A stretch of DNA of 64,000 nucleotides. Origin: Silvania confinis (GTDB lineage Bacteria; Pseudomonadota; Gammaproteobacteria; Enterobacterales; Enterobacteriaceae). The position numbers and the translations under genes are program-made. The notes below the pieces were generated by a model, which had not been told where the DNA came from, searched no databases, and saw only the letters and a list, made by a program, of their open reading frames with translations. Shown here in pieces: positions 17,137-25,394 of this stretch. The stretch is from contig NZ_JAMGZJ010000077.1 in assembly GCF_025564085.1 (NCBI RefSeq), positions 62,001-126,000 on the forward strand. Direction: 5' to 3'. Position 1 is the first letter of the stretch. Every line of letters begins with the position of its first letter.

Positions 17137-17594
17137 GCGGTAGCTTTCCCTGATTTGCGGACTTTCACCAGTTGGGCTTCGGCACCAACAGTGATTTTCT
17201 CGCGTGAGAAGAAGAGGACTTTGTCAGTGGTCGGTGCTGCTGATTTCGCCAGCGTTCCGTCACCATTTGAAATCAGTCCTTCGTTTTCCAGCAGGACATC
17301 GCCAGCCTTAACCAGCATGTGGTAGTCAACATCGTCTTCGCACATGATGGCTGCGCCGATATCGCCAGCAGGAACGGAATCGCGGATATCACCGCCGCCG
17401 ATATAGTTGTGCTGGAGCACCAGCGCGACGCCAGAACCGCCAGCGGTGGAATGCACAGCAATCTTCCCGGTGCTGTCGAGTATGACCAGCGAACCCGGTT
17501 TAATTGCAGCCGCCATGATGGCTTCAATGACCTGCGGGTCATTTTTGCGGGCCGGGCCCGCAATTACGGTATGAAAACGAGGTGCAAGAGCCAT
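17133..17594 (-). CDS. capsid decoration / cement-like structural protein
   Basis: 153 residues, Gly/Ala/Val-rich beta-type sequence (IKPGSLVILDSTGKIAVHST; later AGDIGAAIMCEDDVDYHML). Proteins of this type directly precede the major capsid gene in related prophages and resemble DUF2190-like capsid cement proteins. It overlaps both neighbours by one to four bases. The role is inferred from position and composition. Confidence 0.62.
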   Translation of the reverse strand: MALAPRFHTVIAGPARKNDPQVIEAIMAAAIKPGSLVILDSTGKIAVHSTAGGSGVALVLQHNYIGGGDIRDSVPAGDIGAAIMCEDDVDYHMLVKAGDVLLENEGLISNGDGTLAKSAAPTTDKVLFFSREKITVGAEAQLVKVRKSGKATA

Positions 17595-18964
17595 TATTCA
17601 GGTGCCTCCATCGTGAGAATATCGCTTTGACCGCTGTTACCCTGGAATGACGGATTCAGCCCGGTGCTTGTCTGACACTGCGAGAACATGTCGTTCAGCG
17701 CATCGCCAGAGAGAGAGTTAATCGCCGCTTCGGTCATGAACGAAAATTTCGCTTTGACTGCCTGGCGTTTAGTAGCGAGGTCTTTTTCGGCATTGGCCTG
17801 CAACTGAGTTTTCAGCGTGCCGATCTCGTCAGTCAGCGGCTTGATTGCCAGATTCACAGCTGCGGCAATCGCCTCGGCATTGAACTGAACGCCGCCCGGG
17901 TCGCCGCCGCCCTCTTTCTTCTTCATCTGCTGGTTATAGGCATCCCAGACCTGATCGTCGGTCAGCCCCTCGGTTTTAACGCCAGCGGCATTGAGCGCGG
18001 CGATCATCTTCTGTTTCATCGGGTTTTGTTCTCCGTTGGTTTTGACTTCGTACTCAGTGGGCTTTCGCACGACTTCGATTGGGTCACCGACAAGCGTTAC
18101 GACCTTGTCAGAGATGAGGTACTTCTGGTCGAAGAGCTTCGGCTTGGCGTTCTCTCCGTCTTCTTCGTAGACGAAATGGTCAGGCCACACGCTGACGACA
18201 TAGCGCCACTTTTTGTCGTCCTGTTTGATGGACATGCGCAGCGCCTGGTAAATGTCGTCGAATGACATCTCAGAGGCATTGCTGATGAAAAACTTCACCT
18301 TATTCCACCAACCGTCCTTCATGCTGTTGGCGGCATCGATGATGCTGGCGGTTTCGACTTCACCCTCCTGCCCGTCAGCGTTCACGAACATGCCGACGCC
18401 CTCTTCCGGCGTCCCAGCGCCTGGCTCGTCGAGCAGGATGGCGACATGGTCGAATTGCATGTTATGTGCGACCCAGGAGTGCTTTTTCCCCTTCGACTCA
18501 CCAGCCTTTTGCTCTTTGTTCAGCAGCAGCCCAGTGGAGACGTGGATCGGCTCGGCATTGTTGCCGGTGATCATGTCGTCGAGGCGCTGAATCAGTCGCT
18601 TGCCGTCAGGCTTGGCATCTGCCACCGCCTTGTTGACGTAAACGTCCATCACCACCTTGTCACTGGACTTGCTGACGTTCTGGGCCCACGCCCCGGCGTA
18701 ATAATCGTTCACCGCCTGCGGGTCGTTGGCGCTGACGTACTTGCCGTTCACCATCGGATGCCCGAGCGGCATTAACTTGCGCTCCATCGTCTGGTAGCTG
18801 TTGTTAATCTCCTCCGCCGGGTAAAGGCCGCCATTCATCACGATGTCATCGACGATCGGAACCGCACCACGAATGACGTAGTGTTCCTGACCGTTGATGG
18901 TTGTCGTTGAGATGTTAGAGGCGTTGATGGCGAGGGATTTAACGTGGATGCTGGATAGCTTCAC
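17594..18964 (-). CDS. DUF2213 prohead protease-like protein with scaffold-like tail
   Basis: 456 residues. The N-terminal 220 residues match DUF2213, thought to be a serine prohead protease: a His in MPLGHPMVNGK (about 65-75) and a Ser in EPIHVSTGLLL (about 140) could form the active pair. The C-terminal part from about 310 is charged, Gln/Lys/Ala-rich and predicted helical (AIKPLTDEIGTLKTQLQANA), like scaffolding domains fused to proteases in several phages. It would act inside the procapsid. It starts with ATG at 18964 after a short gap behind the 57-residue gene. Confidence 0.75.
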   Translation of the reverse strand: MKLSSIHVKSLAINASNISTTTINGQEHYVIRGAVPIVDDIVMNGGLYPAEEINNSYQTMERKLMPLGHPMVNGKYVSANDPQAVNDYYAGAWAQNVSKSSDKVVMDVYVNKAVADAKPDGKRLIQRLDDMITGNNAEPIHVSTGLLLNKEQKAGESKGKKHSWVAHNMQFDHVAILLDEPGAGTPEEGVGMFVNADGQEGEVETASIIDAANSMKDGWWNKVKFFISNASEMSFDDIYQALRMSIKQDDKKWRYVVSVWPDHFVYEEDGENAKPKLFDQKYLISDKVVTLVGDPIEVVRKPTEYEVKTNGEQNPMKQKMIAALNAAGVKTEGLTDDQVWDAYNQQMKKKEGGGDPGGVQFNAEAIAAAVNLAIKPLTDEIGTLKTQLQANAEKDLATKRQAVKAKFSFMTEAAINSLSGDALNDMFSQCQTSTGLNPSFQGNSGQSDILTMEAPE

Positions 18965-18975
18965 GCTGCGTCCTC

Positions 18976-19149
18976 TTAATGAAGTTTGTTTTTTCGCGCC
19001 TGGCGGAGTTGTTTCTTGGTGGGCTTAACCGGGAACCACCAACAGGTTTCGAATTTAATCATCTCGCCGGATGGGCTGATCTGCTCGATCGGCTTTGAAT
19101 AAATCCAGCCATGTCCATACAGCGTCGGGTCATGCTTAAGTGTCCACAT
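18976..19149 (-). CDS. 57-residue late phage protein of unknown function
   Basis: MWTLKHDPTLYGHGWIYSKP begins the protein, which ends in the very basic KPTKKQLRQARKNKLH. The start ATG at 19149 is preceded by GAGG at a spacing of five. It lies between the tRNA-like RNA with its terminator and the DUF2213 gene. Family unknown; the basic tail and WWFPV core could bind nucleic acid, but that is only a guess. Confidence 0.6.
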   Translation of the reverse strand: MWTLKHDPTLYGHGWIYSKPIEQISPSGEMIKFETCWWFPVKPTKKQLRQARKNKLH

Positions 19150-19177
19150 ACGGGCCTCATTGGTGGATTTCAGGCAA

Positions 19178-19204
19178 TAAAAAAGGCCGCCGAAGCGACC
19201 TTGT
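19178..19204 (-). terminator. terminator directly behind the tRNA-like RNA
   Basis: Minus strand AAGGTCGC, loop TTCG, GCGGCCTT, then five or six T. A T-G wobble makes the stem fully paired only on the minus strand (the plus strand would have an A-C mismatch), which fixes its direction. It starts ten bases after the 3' end of the tRNA-like element. Confidence 0.82.
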
Positions 19205-19213
19205 TAAGTGGGT

Positions 19214-19337
19214 TGAGGTGGCTGGACTCGAACCAGCACTCAGGTTCAGCATTAGCATCATGCCTGCCCTGCCGGGTTACCGGTTAATGCATTACTCTAC
19301 CCATCTAACCCGCACGCGGGAATTGAGTTACACCTCA
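19214..19337 (-). ncRNA. 124-nt tRNA-like RNA with expanded D and anticodon loops
   Basis: Read on the minus strand: a perfect 7-bp acceptor stem (TGAGGTG 19337-19331 with CACCTCA 19220-19214), then TA as at tRNA positions 8 and 9, a 4-bp D stem (ACTC/GAGT), a perfect 6-bp stem (GCATTA/TAATGC), an 11-nt variable segment, and a perfect T arm GCTGG-TTCGAGT-CCAGC that touches the acceptor strand directly. The D loop is 27 nt and contains its own hairpin (CCCGC-GT-GCGGG). The central loop is 30 nt and also contains one (CCGG-TAAC-CCGG), and I find no 5-bp stem with a 7-nt loop, so no normal anticodon arm. A terminator follows. It is either a degenerate tRNA or a tRNA-mimicking RNA. Confidence 0.6.
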
Positions 19338-19343
19338 TTTTCT

Positions 19344-20270
19344 TTAAGCAGCCTCAGCTTTCGTCCACTGCTTCCGCTCTTTAGCCAGCTTATTCGCCAG
19401 TCCCTCATTGAAAATGCTGCCGTCGTCATTCAGCAGCACCGGTATCTGACTGCAGTAGCAGTGGTACCGGTTGCCATTCTCGGCGTAGAAGTCGCGCACC
19501 TCTTCGGTGGTGTAGACCTTGCCGTGACGGCTGGCGTGCCAGCTGCGAGTTGTCGGTTTGAGTGCTGACAGCCACATCAGGCCGGTATTTAGCCCCAGCC
19601 TTTCGCGCGACCAGTCCGTTTCGTTCCACTGCGCCTGCCGCAGCGCGCCTACCTGTTCGGTCTGGGCCATGTTCTTGGCCCGCGCCATGCTGACATCGAG
19701 GCGTTTACTGATGACGTTGGCCGTCTCGCGCGGGTTAACGCCCCGGCCGATAGCATCGGAAATGATGTTCGCCAGATCCCCACGCGCCCGATCGCTCTCC
19801 AGAATCCAGTCGCTGTAAGTGCTGATGTAGGCGCTGGCGATCTGGTTCTGGTAAGCAGGGCTACTCAGCAGCTGCTGTAACGTCGTCTGGCTGGCGTACA
19901 CCTGCGACTGCTGCGAGAGGTTATTGAACGCCTCCAGCGTACCGCGCTGCGCCTGGGCGGCTACATAATCAAACGCCCAGTGCTTCTGTTCGCCCCCCTC
20001 CAGCAAGTGATCGTCCAGTATGGTCTGAACTATTACCAACAGGTCCGCCAGCTCCTGCGGCGACATGTCGTATATGAATTTCCCGGCGTTGACCTGATAG
20101 AGCGTCAGGTCCTCACCGTTGACGTGGCTCAGGAAGTGCCAGTTACTGCCATTGACCTCACGGTCACGCCCGGTCAGGCGCTGGTCGAACAGGGCTTTCA
20201 GCGCGACCTTAATCGCGTAATAGCGGTCCTCAATGTCGTGATCCATCATGCTGACTGGCTTGCGCGACAT
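19344..20270 (-). CDS. Mu F-like minor head / head morphogenesis protein
   Basis: 308 residues from ATG 20270 (MSRKPVSMMDHDIEDRYYAI). The C-terminal half carries the Phage_Mu_F type sequence: ISDAIGRGVNPRETANVISK, RAKNMAQTEQVGALRQAQW and the end RYHCYCSQIPVLLNDDG. These proteins follow the portal and are needed for head assembly, probably inside the procapsid near the portal vertex. It begins seven bases after the portal stop. The tRNA-like RNA lies directly behind its stop codon. Confidence 0.82.
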   Translation of the reverse strand: MSRKPVSMMDHDIEDRYYAIKVALKALFDQRLTGRDREVNGSNWHFLSHVNGEDLTLYQVNAGKFIYDMSPQELADLLVIVQTILDDHLLEGGEQKHWAFDYVAAQAQRGTLEAFNNLSQQSQVYASQTTLQQLLSSPAYQNQIASAYISTYSDWILESDRARGDLANIISDAIGRGVNPRETANVISKRLDVSMARAKNMAQTEQVGALRQAQWNETDWSRERLGLNTGLMWLSALKPTTRSWHASRHGKVYTTEEVRDFYAENGNRYHCYCSQIPVLLNDDGSIFNEGLANKLAKERKQWTKAEAA

Positions 20271-20277
20271 TGTGGGG

Positions 20278-21729
20278 TCAACTTTCGACCGTGGTATCAC
20301 CGGACTTTTCGGTTTCTGATTCTGGGTCGGCCAGTGGATCAGGCTTTGGCTTATTGCCATCTGGCGGCACCTCGTCATCAAGTTCTGGCAGGGCCTGCAT
20401 CTCGCCTACCGCGCGTATCTCGTTCTCGGTTATAGATGAGCGGCCAAAGGCATTCGTCGACTTAACGGCAACGTCAGCCAGCTTATCCATATTGGCAATC
20501 TTCTCCGCCTGGCCGGGTGCCAGCAGATCAGACCATCCGACAGTGATTTCCTCACCCTTCGCCGGAGGAATAAACCCAAGCGTCCAGAAACGGGTGATGA
20601 TGTCGGTGATGAGATCAGCCAGGAAACCTTTGCGGCGGCTCATACGGGTTTTAGCCCAATCCTTTGCATCTTCGGTGCTGGCTCTCTCTCCGGTCTGCAT
20701 GCCCACCAGCACTTTCACAGGGATCGGTACAGTCGCACAGAACTCATTGAGCGCCGTTCTCCAGGTGGGTTCGGGATCTGAGGCTGTCACACTTAACACC
20801 TCAGCTGTTCCCTCCTGCATAAAGCTGGCGCTGTCGGTGCTGTCGTTCAGGCGTCGCACCTGCTGGTCGAGTGCCTCAGCGAGCTGGTTATCTGCCACGC
20901 CAAGCGCTTTAGCAAGTGCGGAGAAGTTCGTTTTCTCCCCGAAGGAGAAGTTTAGCTGGCGGCTCGCGTTCTTAAGAAAGCCCTCTGACGCGCCGCCGGA
21001 CACTTTCTCGATGTCCATCAGTTTGTTGAAGCCTTCCTCCAGCAGCGACTCGCCGGAATCAAGCCGGCCATCATCTGAGCCCTCAGCCAGGATAATGACG
21101 CGATCGGGGTGAACGTTGATGATTCGCCCGGGCTGGCCGCTGCGCTGCTGCTGCACCGGTATCTCGGTAAATGAGTACATGCTGACAGCGCCATAGTTCT
21201 CGCTGTTCTCGTCTTGGTCATAACTGATCGGGTCGAGTTGCGCCTCCCAGACCGGAATGAGCCGGACAAGCGCCTTCTCTTGTAGCCTACCGACCGTAAC
21301 TTTATCGACGGGCGCAGACCATGGCTGGCTATCTTTGACCTGGATCAGCAGCGCAGAGTAGCGGCCCACGAGATTTCGTTTGTCAGCACCTTTAATCTGC
21401 TTCCAGCAGCGCTTAAGCAGCTTGTTGACGCGCTTATCCCACACTGACTGCTGCGTGGAATCCTTCGTCTGGTCGCCTTCGTAGATGTCCGGGTAATCCT
21501 CCCAGCAGCCATCAACGACACGCGTCACCGCGGCGCCTGCGATGGCATTACGACGATACGCCCGATAGAAGTCATCAAAGCAGAGTTCCTGCGGGTACCC
21601 GAATTCCTGATACAGGCGCTGGCGCTTTGTGTTACTGGTTCCGTTAAACAGTGTGCTCAGGTTGCGAATCCGATCGCGTTCGACGCTGGCATTGGTGGCA
21701 CGTTGTTCTTTCATCTGGCTTTCGTTCAC
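20278..21729 (-). CDS. portal protein (DUF1073 family)
   Basis: 483 residues, similar to DUF1073 portal proteins (FGYPQELCFDDFYRAYRRNA near the N-terminus, INVHPDRVIILAEGSDDGRL in the middle, KVLVGMQTGERASTEDAKDW towards the end). It forms the dodecameric channel for DNA packaging. The position between large terminase and Mu F-like protein is the normal one. The C-terminus is Pro/Asp/Glu-rich. Pfam labels the family as Acb1-like at its N-terminus, but this gene is a portal, not an anti-CBASS enzyme. Confidence 0.85.
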   Translation of the reverse strand: MNESQMKEQRATNASVERDRIRNLSTLFNGTSNTKRQRLYQEFGYPQELCFDDFYRAYRRNAIAGAAVTRVVDGCWEDYPDIYEGDQTKDSTQQSVWDKRVNKLLKRCWKQIKGADKRNLVGRYSALLIQVKDSQPWSAPVDKVTVGRLQEKALVRLIPVWEAQLDPISYDQDENSENYGAVSMYSFTEIPVQQQRSGQPGRIINVHPDRVIILAEGSDDGRLDSGESLLEEGFNKLMDIEKVSGGASEGFLKNASRQLNFSFGEKTNFSALAKALGVADNQLAEALDQQVRRLNDSTDSASFMQEGTAEVLSVTASDPEPTWRTALNEFCATVPIPVKVLVGMQTGERASTEDAKDWAKTRMSRRKGFLADLITDIITRFWTLGFIPPAKGEEITVGWSDLLAPGQAEKIANMDKLADVAVKSTNAFGRSSITENEIRAVGEMQALPELDDEVPPDGNKPKPDPLADPESETEKSGDTTVES

Positions 21730-21740
21730 GGTTTCCTCCG

Positions 21741-23213
21741 TCAGCGCGAGCGCACCAACATGCCGGTTGATTGTGGTTCTGATAATTCGGTGAGCGCGTA
21801 TACCGCGGCATCAAGCCGGTCAGGTGATTTCTTCGCAGTGGATGGCACGTACTCCATAAACTGATTCTCGACCTCGTAGAGGCTGCCACGGTGAGCGACC
21901 CGGCCCTGCGCATACAGCGCGGAGATGGGTTCTGCACGCGCGTACTTACCCTTACTGGCGTGAACACGAATGATGCGTCCGCCGAACCCGGCATTGCGTA
22001 GCGTATCCTCCGCCATATCGCCGCCCTGGTTGGTTTCGATGACAATCGCATCAGCTTCGTGCTGCTCATAGGCTTCAATGGCCTTGGTAGCCCAGCCGTT
22101 GGGTGAATATTTCCCGCTGTAATCCGCATCGAGGCTGTATTGCCGCTCATCACCGGTACCGTAAACGCTGGCGACGGCAATGCCTGATTCGTCACTCTCT
22201 TCGCTGTTGGTGGCCTGCGGGTCGATTGCCACCACCGTTCGGGCAAGCTCCTGGGTGATCCGCATCTCGTGCGCCGCACCGATCATGTTCTCAGTCCACA
22301 AAGCCCCCTCCGCATTGAAGCGTTTCGGGTTCTGCATGTACTGGGCCTCGGCGGTGCGCCGGTGAGAGAAAAGCGAAACCCGATGCGATTCGTTGTGCTT
22401 AAACGGCCATAGCCAGCCATCAGGCAGGCCGTGGTCAATCGGAATCGCGTGGGTGTTTTCCGGGTACTGGTCGGCGTATGCCTGGCTGTTGTTGATGAGC
22501 ACCGGCAGATTCAGGTGATGCCATTTCTCACCGCTGCCGCCCCGCAGCAGATAGCCGCTCAGGTCGTGGTAGTGAATGCGCTGCATGATGACAATCATCG
22601 GCGTCGTCTCGATCGCCAGTCGTGATTTGATTGTCTCGTTAAAGCGGTTGTTGACGCCGTCGCGGACGATCTCCGAATAAGCATCATCCGGCTTTACCGG
22701 GTCATCGATAATCAGCGCGCCCTGCCAGCCTGGTTCCATGTGTCCGGCACGAAAGCCAGTAACCTGCCCCGCAGCTGACGACGCATAAACACCGCCGCCG
22801 TGCTCAGTCCACCACATCGCCTTACTGTCAGCGTCATCGCGCAGAGACATCGGCCACATCGACTGATAAGCCTGTGACTTAATCATGCCGCGCGCTGTCG
22901 AGGAGTTCAGCAGCGCCAGGTTGTGCGAATAGGACAGGTGCATGAAGCGGGCCCGGCAGTTCAGCGCCAGCCCGCGCCCCATCATGTTGATGGTAGCCAG
23001 TTCCGTTTTCGTGTAGCCAGGCGGGACGTTGATGATCAGGCGCTGTATCTCACCATCGATTACGCGGTCCAGCGTCTGCTGAATCACCTTGTGATGAGGC
23101 GCGATAATCATCTTGCCGCTTGTTCGCTGCTTGAAGAAGTAGCGCGCGTAATACAGGCCATCCTCTTCACACTCTACCCGGCGGGCAAATGTCTTTTGCT
23201 CAGCAGTCGTCAT
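21741..23213 (-). CDS. terminase large subunit
   Basis: 490 residues. ATPase: Walker A variant PPGYTKTE at 64-71 and Walker B ALIIDDP at 166-172. Nuclease: VVAIDPQ near residue 330, VIETNQGGD near 398 and a final acidic site in DRLDAAVYAL near 470. It cuts and pumps phage DNA into the procapsid through the portal. It overlaps the small subunit gene by 14 bases. The type of packaging (cos or pac) cannot be read from this alone. Confidence 0.92.
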   Translation of the reverse strand: MTTAEQKTFARRVECEEDGLYYARYFFKQRTSGKMIIAPHHKVIQQTLDRVIDGEIQRLIINVPPGYTKTELATINMMGRGLALNCRARFMHLSYSHNLALLNSSTARGMIKSQAYQSMWPMSLRDDADSKAMWWTEHGGGVYASSAAGQVTGFRAGHMEPGWQGALIIDDPVKPDDAYSEIVRDGVNNRFNETIKSRLAIETTPMIVIMQRIHYHDLSGYLLRGGSGEKWHHLNLPVLINNSQAYADQYPENTHAIPIDHGLPDGWLWPFKHNESHRVSLFSHRRTAEAQYMQNPKRFNAEGALWTENMIGAAHEMRITQELARTVVAIDPQATNSEESDESGIAVASVYGTGDERQYSLDADYSGKYSPNGWATKAIEAYEQHEADAIVIETNQGGDMAEDTLRNAGFGGRIIRVHASKGKYARAEPISALYAQGRVAHRGSLYEVENQFMEYVPSTAKKSPDRLDAAVYALTELSEPQSTGMLVRSR

Positions 23214-23679
23214 CCTCCATCATCTCCTGCCTTGCTGACCTGTATTCGTCCTTGCTCATGGTGATCGTCTGGATGGCGCCACCATTGGGGCCGGAATGTT
23301 CAAACTTATGCTTATTGGTGTACGCGTCGCCGCACTCTTTGGCGGCCTGCTCGATAATCTCGGCGGTTAACGCGAGGTTTTTCATTCCCTCGGCCCGCGT
23401 AGCCATGCGGTCGAGAACGCGCAGCCGGTACGCTTTGTTGGCGATCGGGATGTCGGAGATTTCACTCTGGAAGCGCTTACGGGTATCGTTGAAAAGCTCA
23501 ACCCATTTCTGGGCCAGCCCCCTGCCGTTTGCTTTCGTCGGGTCGTGGGATTCGACCTGCTGACGAGTGATGCTCAGGCCAAATTCTTTTTTGACCAGCT
23601 CAACCACCTGGGATGGAGTATCGAAGCAGGCAAGGGACTGAACGATGAAGGCTTTGACCTCACCTTTCAGTGCTGCCAT
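23200..23679 (-). CDS. terminase small subunit (DUF2280)
   Basis: 159 residues with the DUF2280 pattern: a helix-turn-helix-like N-terminus (MAALKGEVKAFIVQSLACFD, then SQVVELVKKEFGLSITRQQV) and a charged C-terminus ending in EDDDC. It recognises the packaging site and loads the large subunit. It is followed with overlap by the large subunit gene. Confidence 0.8.
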   Translation of the reverse strand: MAALKGEVKAFIVQSLACFDTPSQVVELVKKEFGLSITRQQVESHDPTKANGRGLAQKWVELFNDTRKRFQSEISDIPIANKAYRLRVLDRMATRAEGMKNLALTAEIIEQAAKECGDAYTNKHKFEHSGPNGGAIQTITMSKDEYRSARQEMMEDDDC

Positions 23680-23711
23680 AAATCACCTGCCTGTCATAAT
23701 CAGTCATAAAG

Positions 23712-24350
23712 TTAAGCCAGTTTCAGCATGCACGTTCCGCACGATCTGGCGATATCGAGGTGAGCCACTTCCGCTGGCGCATTAGCCGCGTCAACTAGCT
23801 CCTGCACATCTTTGCTGGCACCGTAACGGCGCACGACACCAACAAACTCTTCGACGTCGTGGCCACGCAGTGTAAGCACTGGTTGCCCGGTCTCTTTGTT
23901 GAACTTCGGCGCACCAAAATCATCGGTGACCTGGCCGATGTGGTAAAGCTCATGCTCCACCAGCGCGCAGAACTCGAGGTCACTGCACTGTGAGCAGTAA
24001 TCGGCAGCCAGCGTGATGATGTACTTCGGAATGCGCCCGAACCATTCATGCATCTGCTGTTCCATCCGGGCCTTCTGCCATCCACCAGCGCGCAGCATTA
24101 CCTGCTCAGCCTGACCGAGGACTGACCGCCCCTTTTTCGCGAAGCAGTCAGATGCCCACATGAAGCAGAGATCCGCACCAATCAGGTGGGCATGGTCAGG
24201 GTTATGGATATTGCCGTCTTCGCTGAGGACCTGCAGGTTAACCCAGTCGTGAATCTCATTGGCTGGTATCAGGCGGGTGTATGGCTGCCAGTTATCGCCG
24301 CTGGTGAAGTTAACCGGCGGATATGGCCTGCGGTCATCGTATTCAGCCAT
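23712..24350 (-). CDS. putative phage metallopeptidase
   Basis: 212 residues. The zinc peptidase motif HExxH is present at 133-137 (VEHELYHIGQ), with a CSQCSDLEFC cysteine cluster just before it (119-128). It matches the family named putative phage metallopeptidase found next to DUF2280 terminase genes. The ATG at 24350 has GGAG at a good distance; the GTG 12 bases upstream overlaps that site and is not used. The role in the phage is unknown; packaging or maturation is a guess from position. Confidence 0.75.
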   Translation of the reverse strand: MAEYDDRRPYPPVNFTSGDNWQPYTRLIPANEIHDWVNLQVLSEDGNIHNPDHAHLIGADLCFMWASDCFAKKGRSVLGQAEQVMLRAGGWQKARMEQQMHEWFGRIPKYIITLAADYCSQCSDLEFCALVEHELYHIGQVTDDFGAPKFNKETGQPVLTLRGHDVEEFVGVVRRYGASKDVQELVDAANAPAEVAHLDIARSCGTCMLKLA

Positions 24351-24441
24351 GGTTAACTCCACTTATCCCCTATAGGGTATATTTACGATTTATCCGCTAT
24401 AGACATTATCAAGCCCACCAGCAGATGAGCTTTGGAATGGC

Positions 24442-24666
24442 TTATTCAGCTGGCTGAATATCGATGTAATACTCTTTGCCCTGTTCGAACTGGCCATATG
24501 CCGCCGGGTTAGAGATGTGCATTTGCAGGAGGCCGCCTGGCGTATAGTGAGACCACATTTTGTTTTCGGAGGTGTCTGCGGTTACAGGGCTCATGTGGAT
24601 TGTGCGGTGTGAATCGTCTTCGGCTTTCTGAATGAAGTGGCAGCGGAATTTAGCGCGTACGGACAT
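24442..24666 (-). CDS. hypothetical phage protein (74 residues)
   Basis: Starts MSVRAKFRCHFIQKAEDDSH. A soluble, beta-type sequence ending in GKEYYIDIQPAE. A ribosome binding site (GAGGAT) precedes the ATG at 24666. Similar small proteins lie between lysis and terminase genes in related prophages. No function is known to me. Confidence 0.65.
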   Translation of the reverse strand: MSVRAKFRCHFIQKAEDDSHRTIHMSPVTADTSENKMWSHYTPGGLLQMHISNPAAYGQFEQGKEYYIDIQPAE

Positions 24667-24726
24667 GTTGGATCCTCAGTTAGTAAAGGCCCCGCTATTG
24701 CTAGGCCAGTCAGATATCGATAATGA

Positions 24727-24972
24727 TCAACTTCCAGATTCAGCATCAAACAGCAGAAGCGCTTCTTCCGACTCTTTGATGGCCTTCATGGTTCTGGCCA
24801 CCGTTCCATTTTCAGTTGTTACTCTGGGAAGTTGGTTAGTGAAAATTTGATACTTCAGGGGATCGTCACCAACAAACTTAATAGCCTCTGCGGCTGCAGC
24901 AGTGTCATAATTCAAGATTGCAAGCAGGTCTAAGCGGATTTGCTGGGCAGGTGTAACTGTGTTTTCGCTCAT
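24727..24972 (-). CDS. hypothetical phage protein (81 residues)
   Basis: Starts MSENTVTPAQQIRLDLLAIL; mostly helical with many Ala/Glu, no membrane segment or Cys. An AAGGTAAT site precedes the start and the gene lies four bases after Rz1. It belongs to the block between lysis and packaging genes; the function is unknown. Confidence 0.62.
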   Translation of the reverse strand: MSENTVTPAQQIRLDLLAILNYDTAAAAEAIKFVGDDPLKYQIFTNQLPRVTTENGTVARTMKAIKESEEALLLFDAESGS

Positions 24973-24976
24973 TGCA

Positions 24977-25201
24977 TTACCTTCTCGTTTTGTTCTGGCA
25001 GTTCGCCTGCCACGATTTGTTATGCGCCAGCACGTCTTTCTTCGTCTGCCGATCCATCACTTCGATATCGTGCTCAGTGAGGCGAATCGCTTTCACCCAG
25101 TCACAGCTGGCATCGATGACCTCAACCCTTGCGGGTCCAGTTTCCGCGCAACTCGCGATCAACATCGTCATCAGGCATATGGCTAACCGTCTGCTGTACA
25201 T
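24977..25201 (-). CDS. Rz1-like outer membrane spanin lipoprotein
   Basis: 74 residues with a lipoprotein signal MYSRRLAICLMTMLIASC (lipobox IASC, acceptor Cys18). It begins inside the Rz gene in another frame and runs 145 bases past its end. As o-spanin it would pair across the periplasm with the Rz protein to disrupt the outer membrane at lysis. It is longer and less proline-rich than lambda Rz1, but position and signal are convincing. Confidence 0.78.
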   Translation of the reverse strand: MYSRRLAICLMTMLIASCAETGPARVEVIDASCDWVKAIRLTEHDIEVMDRQTKKDVLAHNKSWQANCQNKTRR

Positions 25202-25394
25202 TGCTGGCCTCCTTGGTTACTTCTACGCGACGTTCGGCAGCTGCTTTGGTGGCTGCGGCGTTATCATCGGTTCGTTGCTTATCCGCTTTGGCTTCGGCCT
25301 TTTCGCGTCCACGCATACTGCCCAGACCGAAGGCACCGAGCACCATCAGGATTGCGAATCCGATTGCAGCCAGAATGGCTTTCAGCTTCGTCAT
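25122..25394 (-). CDS. Rz-like inner membrane spanin
   Basis: 90 residues: a single N-terminal membrane anchor (LKAILAAIGFAILMVLGAFG, residues 3-22) followed by a Lys/Ala/Glu-rich coiled-coil region (REKAEAKADKQRTDDNAAAT). The ATG at 25394 overlaps the stop of the endolysin gene by four bases. With the overlapping Rz1-like gene it forms the two-component spanin. Confidence 0.8.
   Translation of the reverse strand: MTKLKAILAAIGFAILMVLGAFGLGSMRGREKAEAKADKQRTDDNAAATKAAAERRVEVTKEASNVQQTVSHMPDDDVDRELRGNWTRKG

Noticed and set aside
16654..17325. 223-codon plus-strand frame opposite the capsid genes
   Set aside because: Shadow frame; both sense genes are tightly coupled and family-like.
19214..19337. 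An ordinary decoding tRNA gene
   Set aside because: Acceptor and T arms are perfect, but no 5-bp anticodon stem with a 7-nt loop can be formed and total length is 124 nt; listed as tRNA-like RNA instead.
20278..21729. Anti-CBASS (Acb1) function of the DUF1073 protein
   Set aside because: Family naming mentions Acb1, but length, position after the large terminase and before the Mu F-like gene mark it as the portal.
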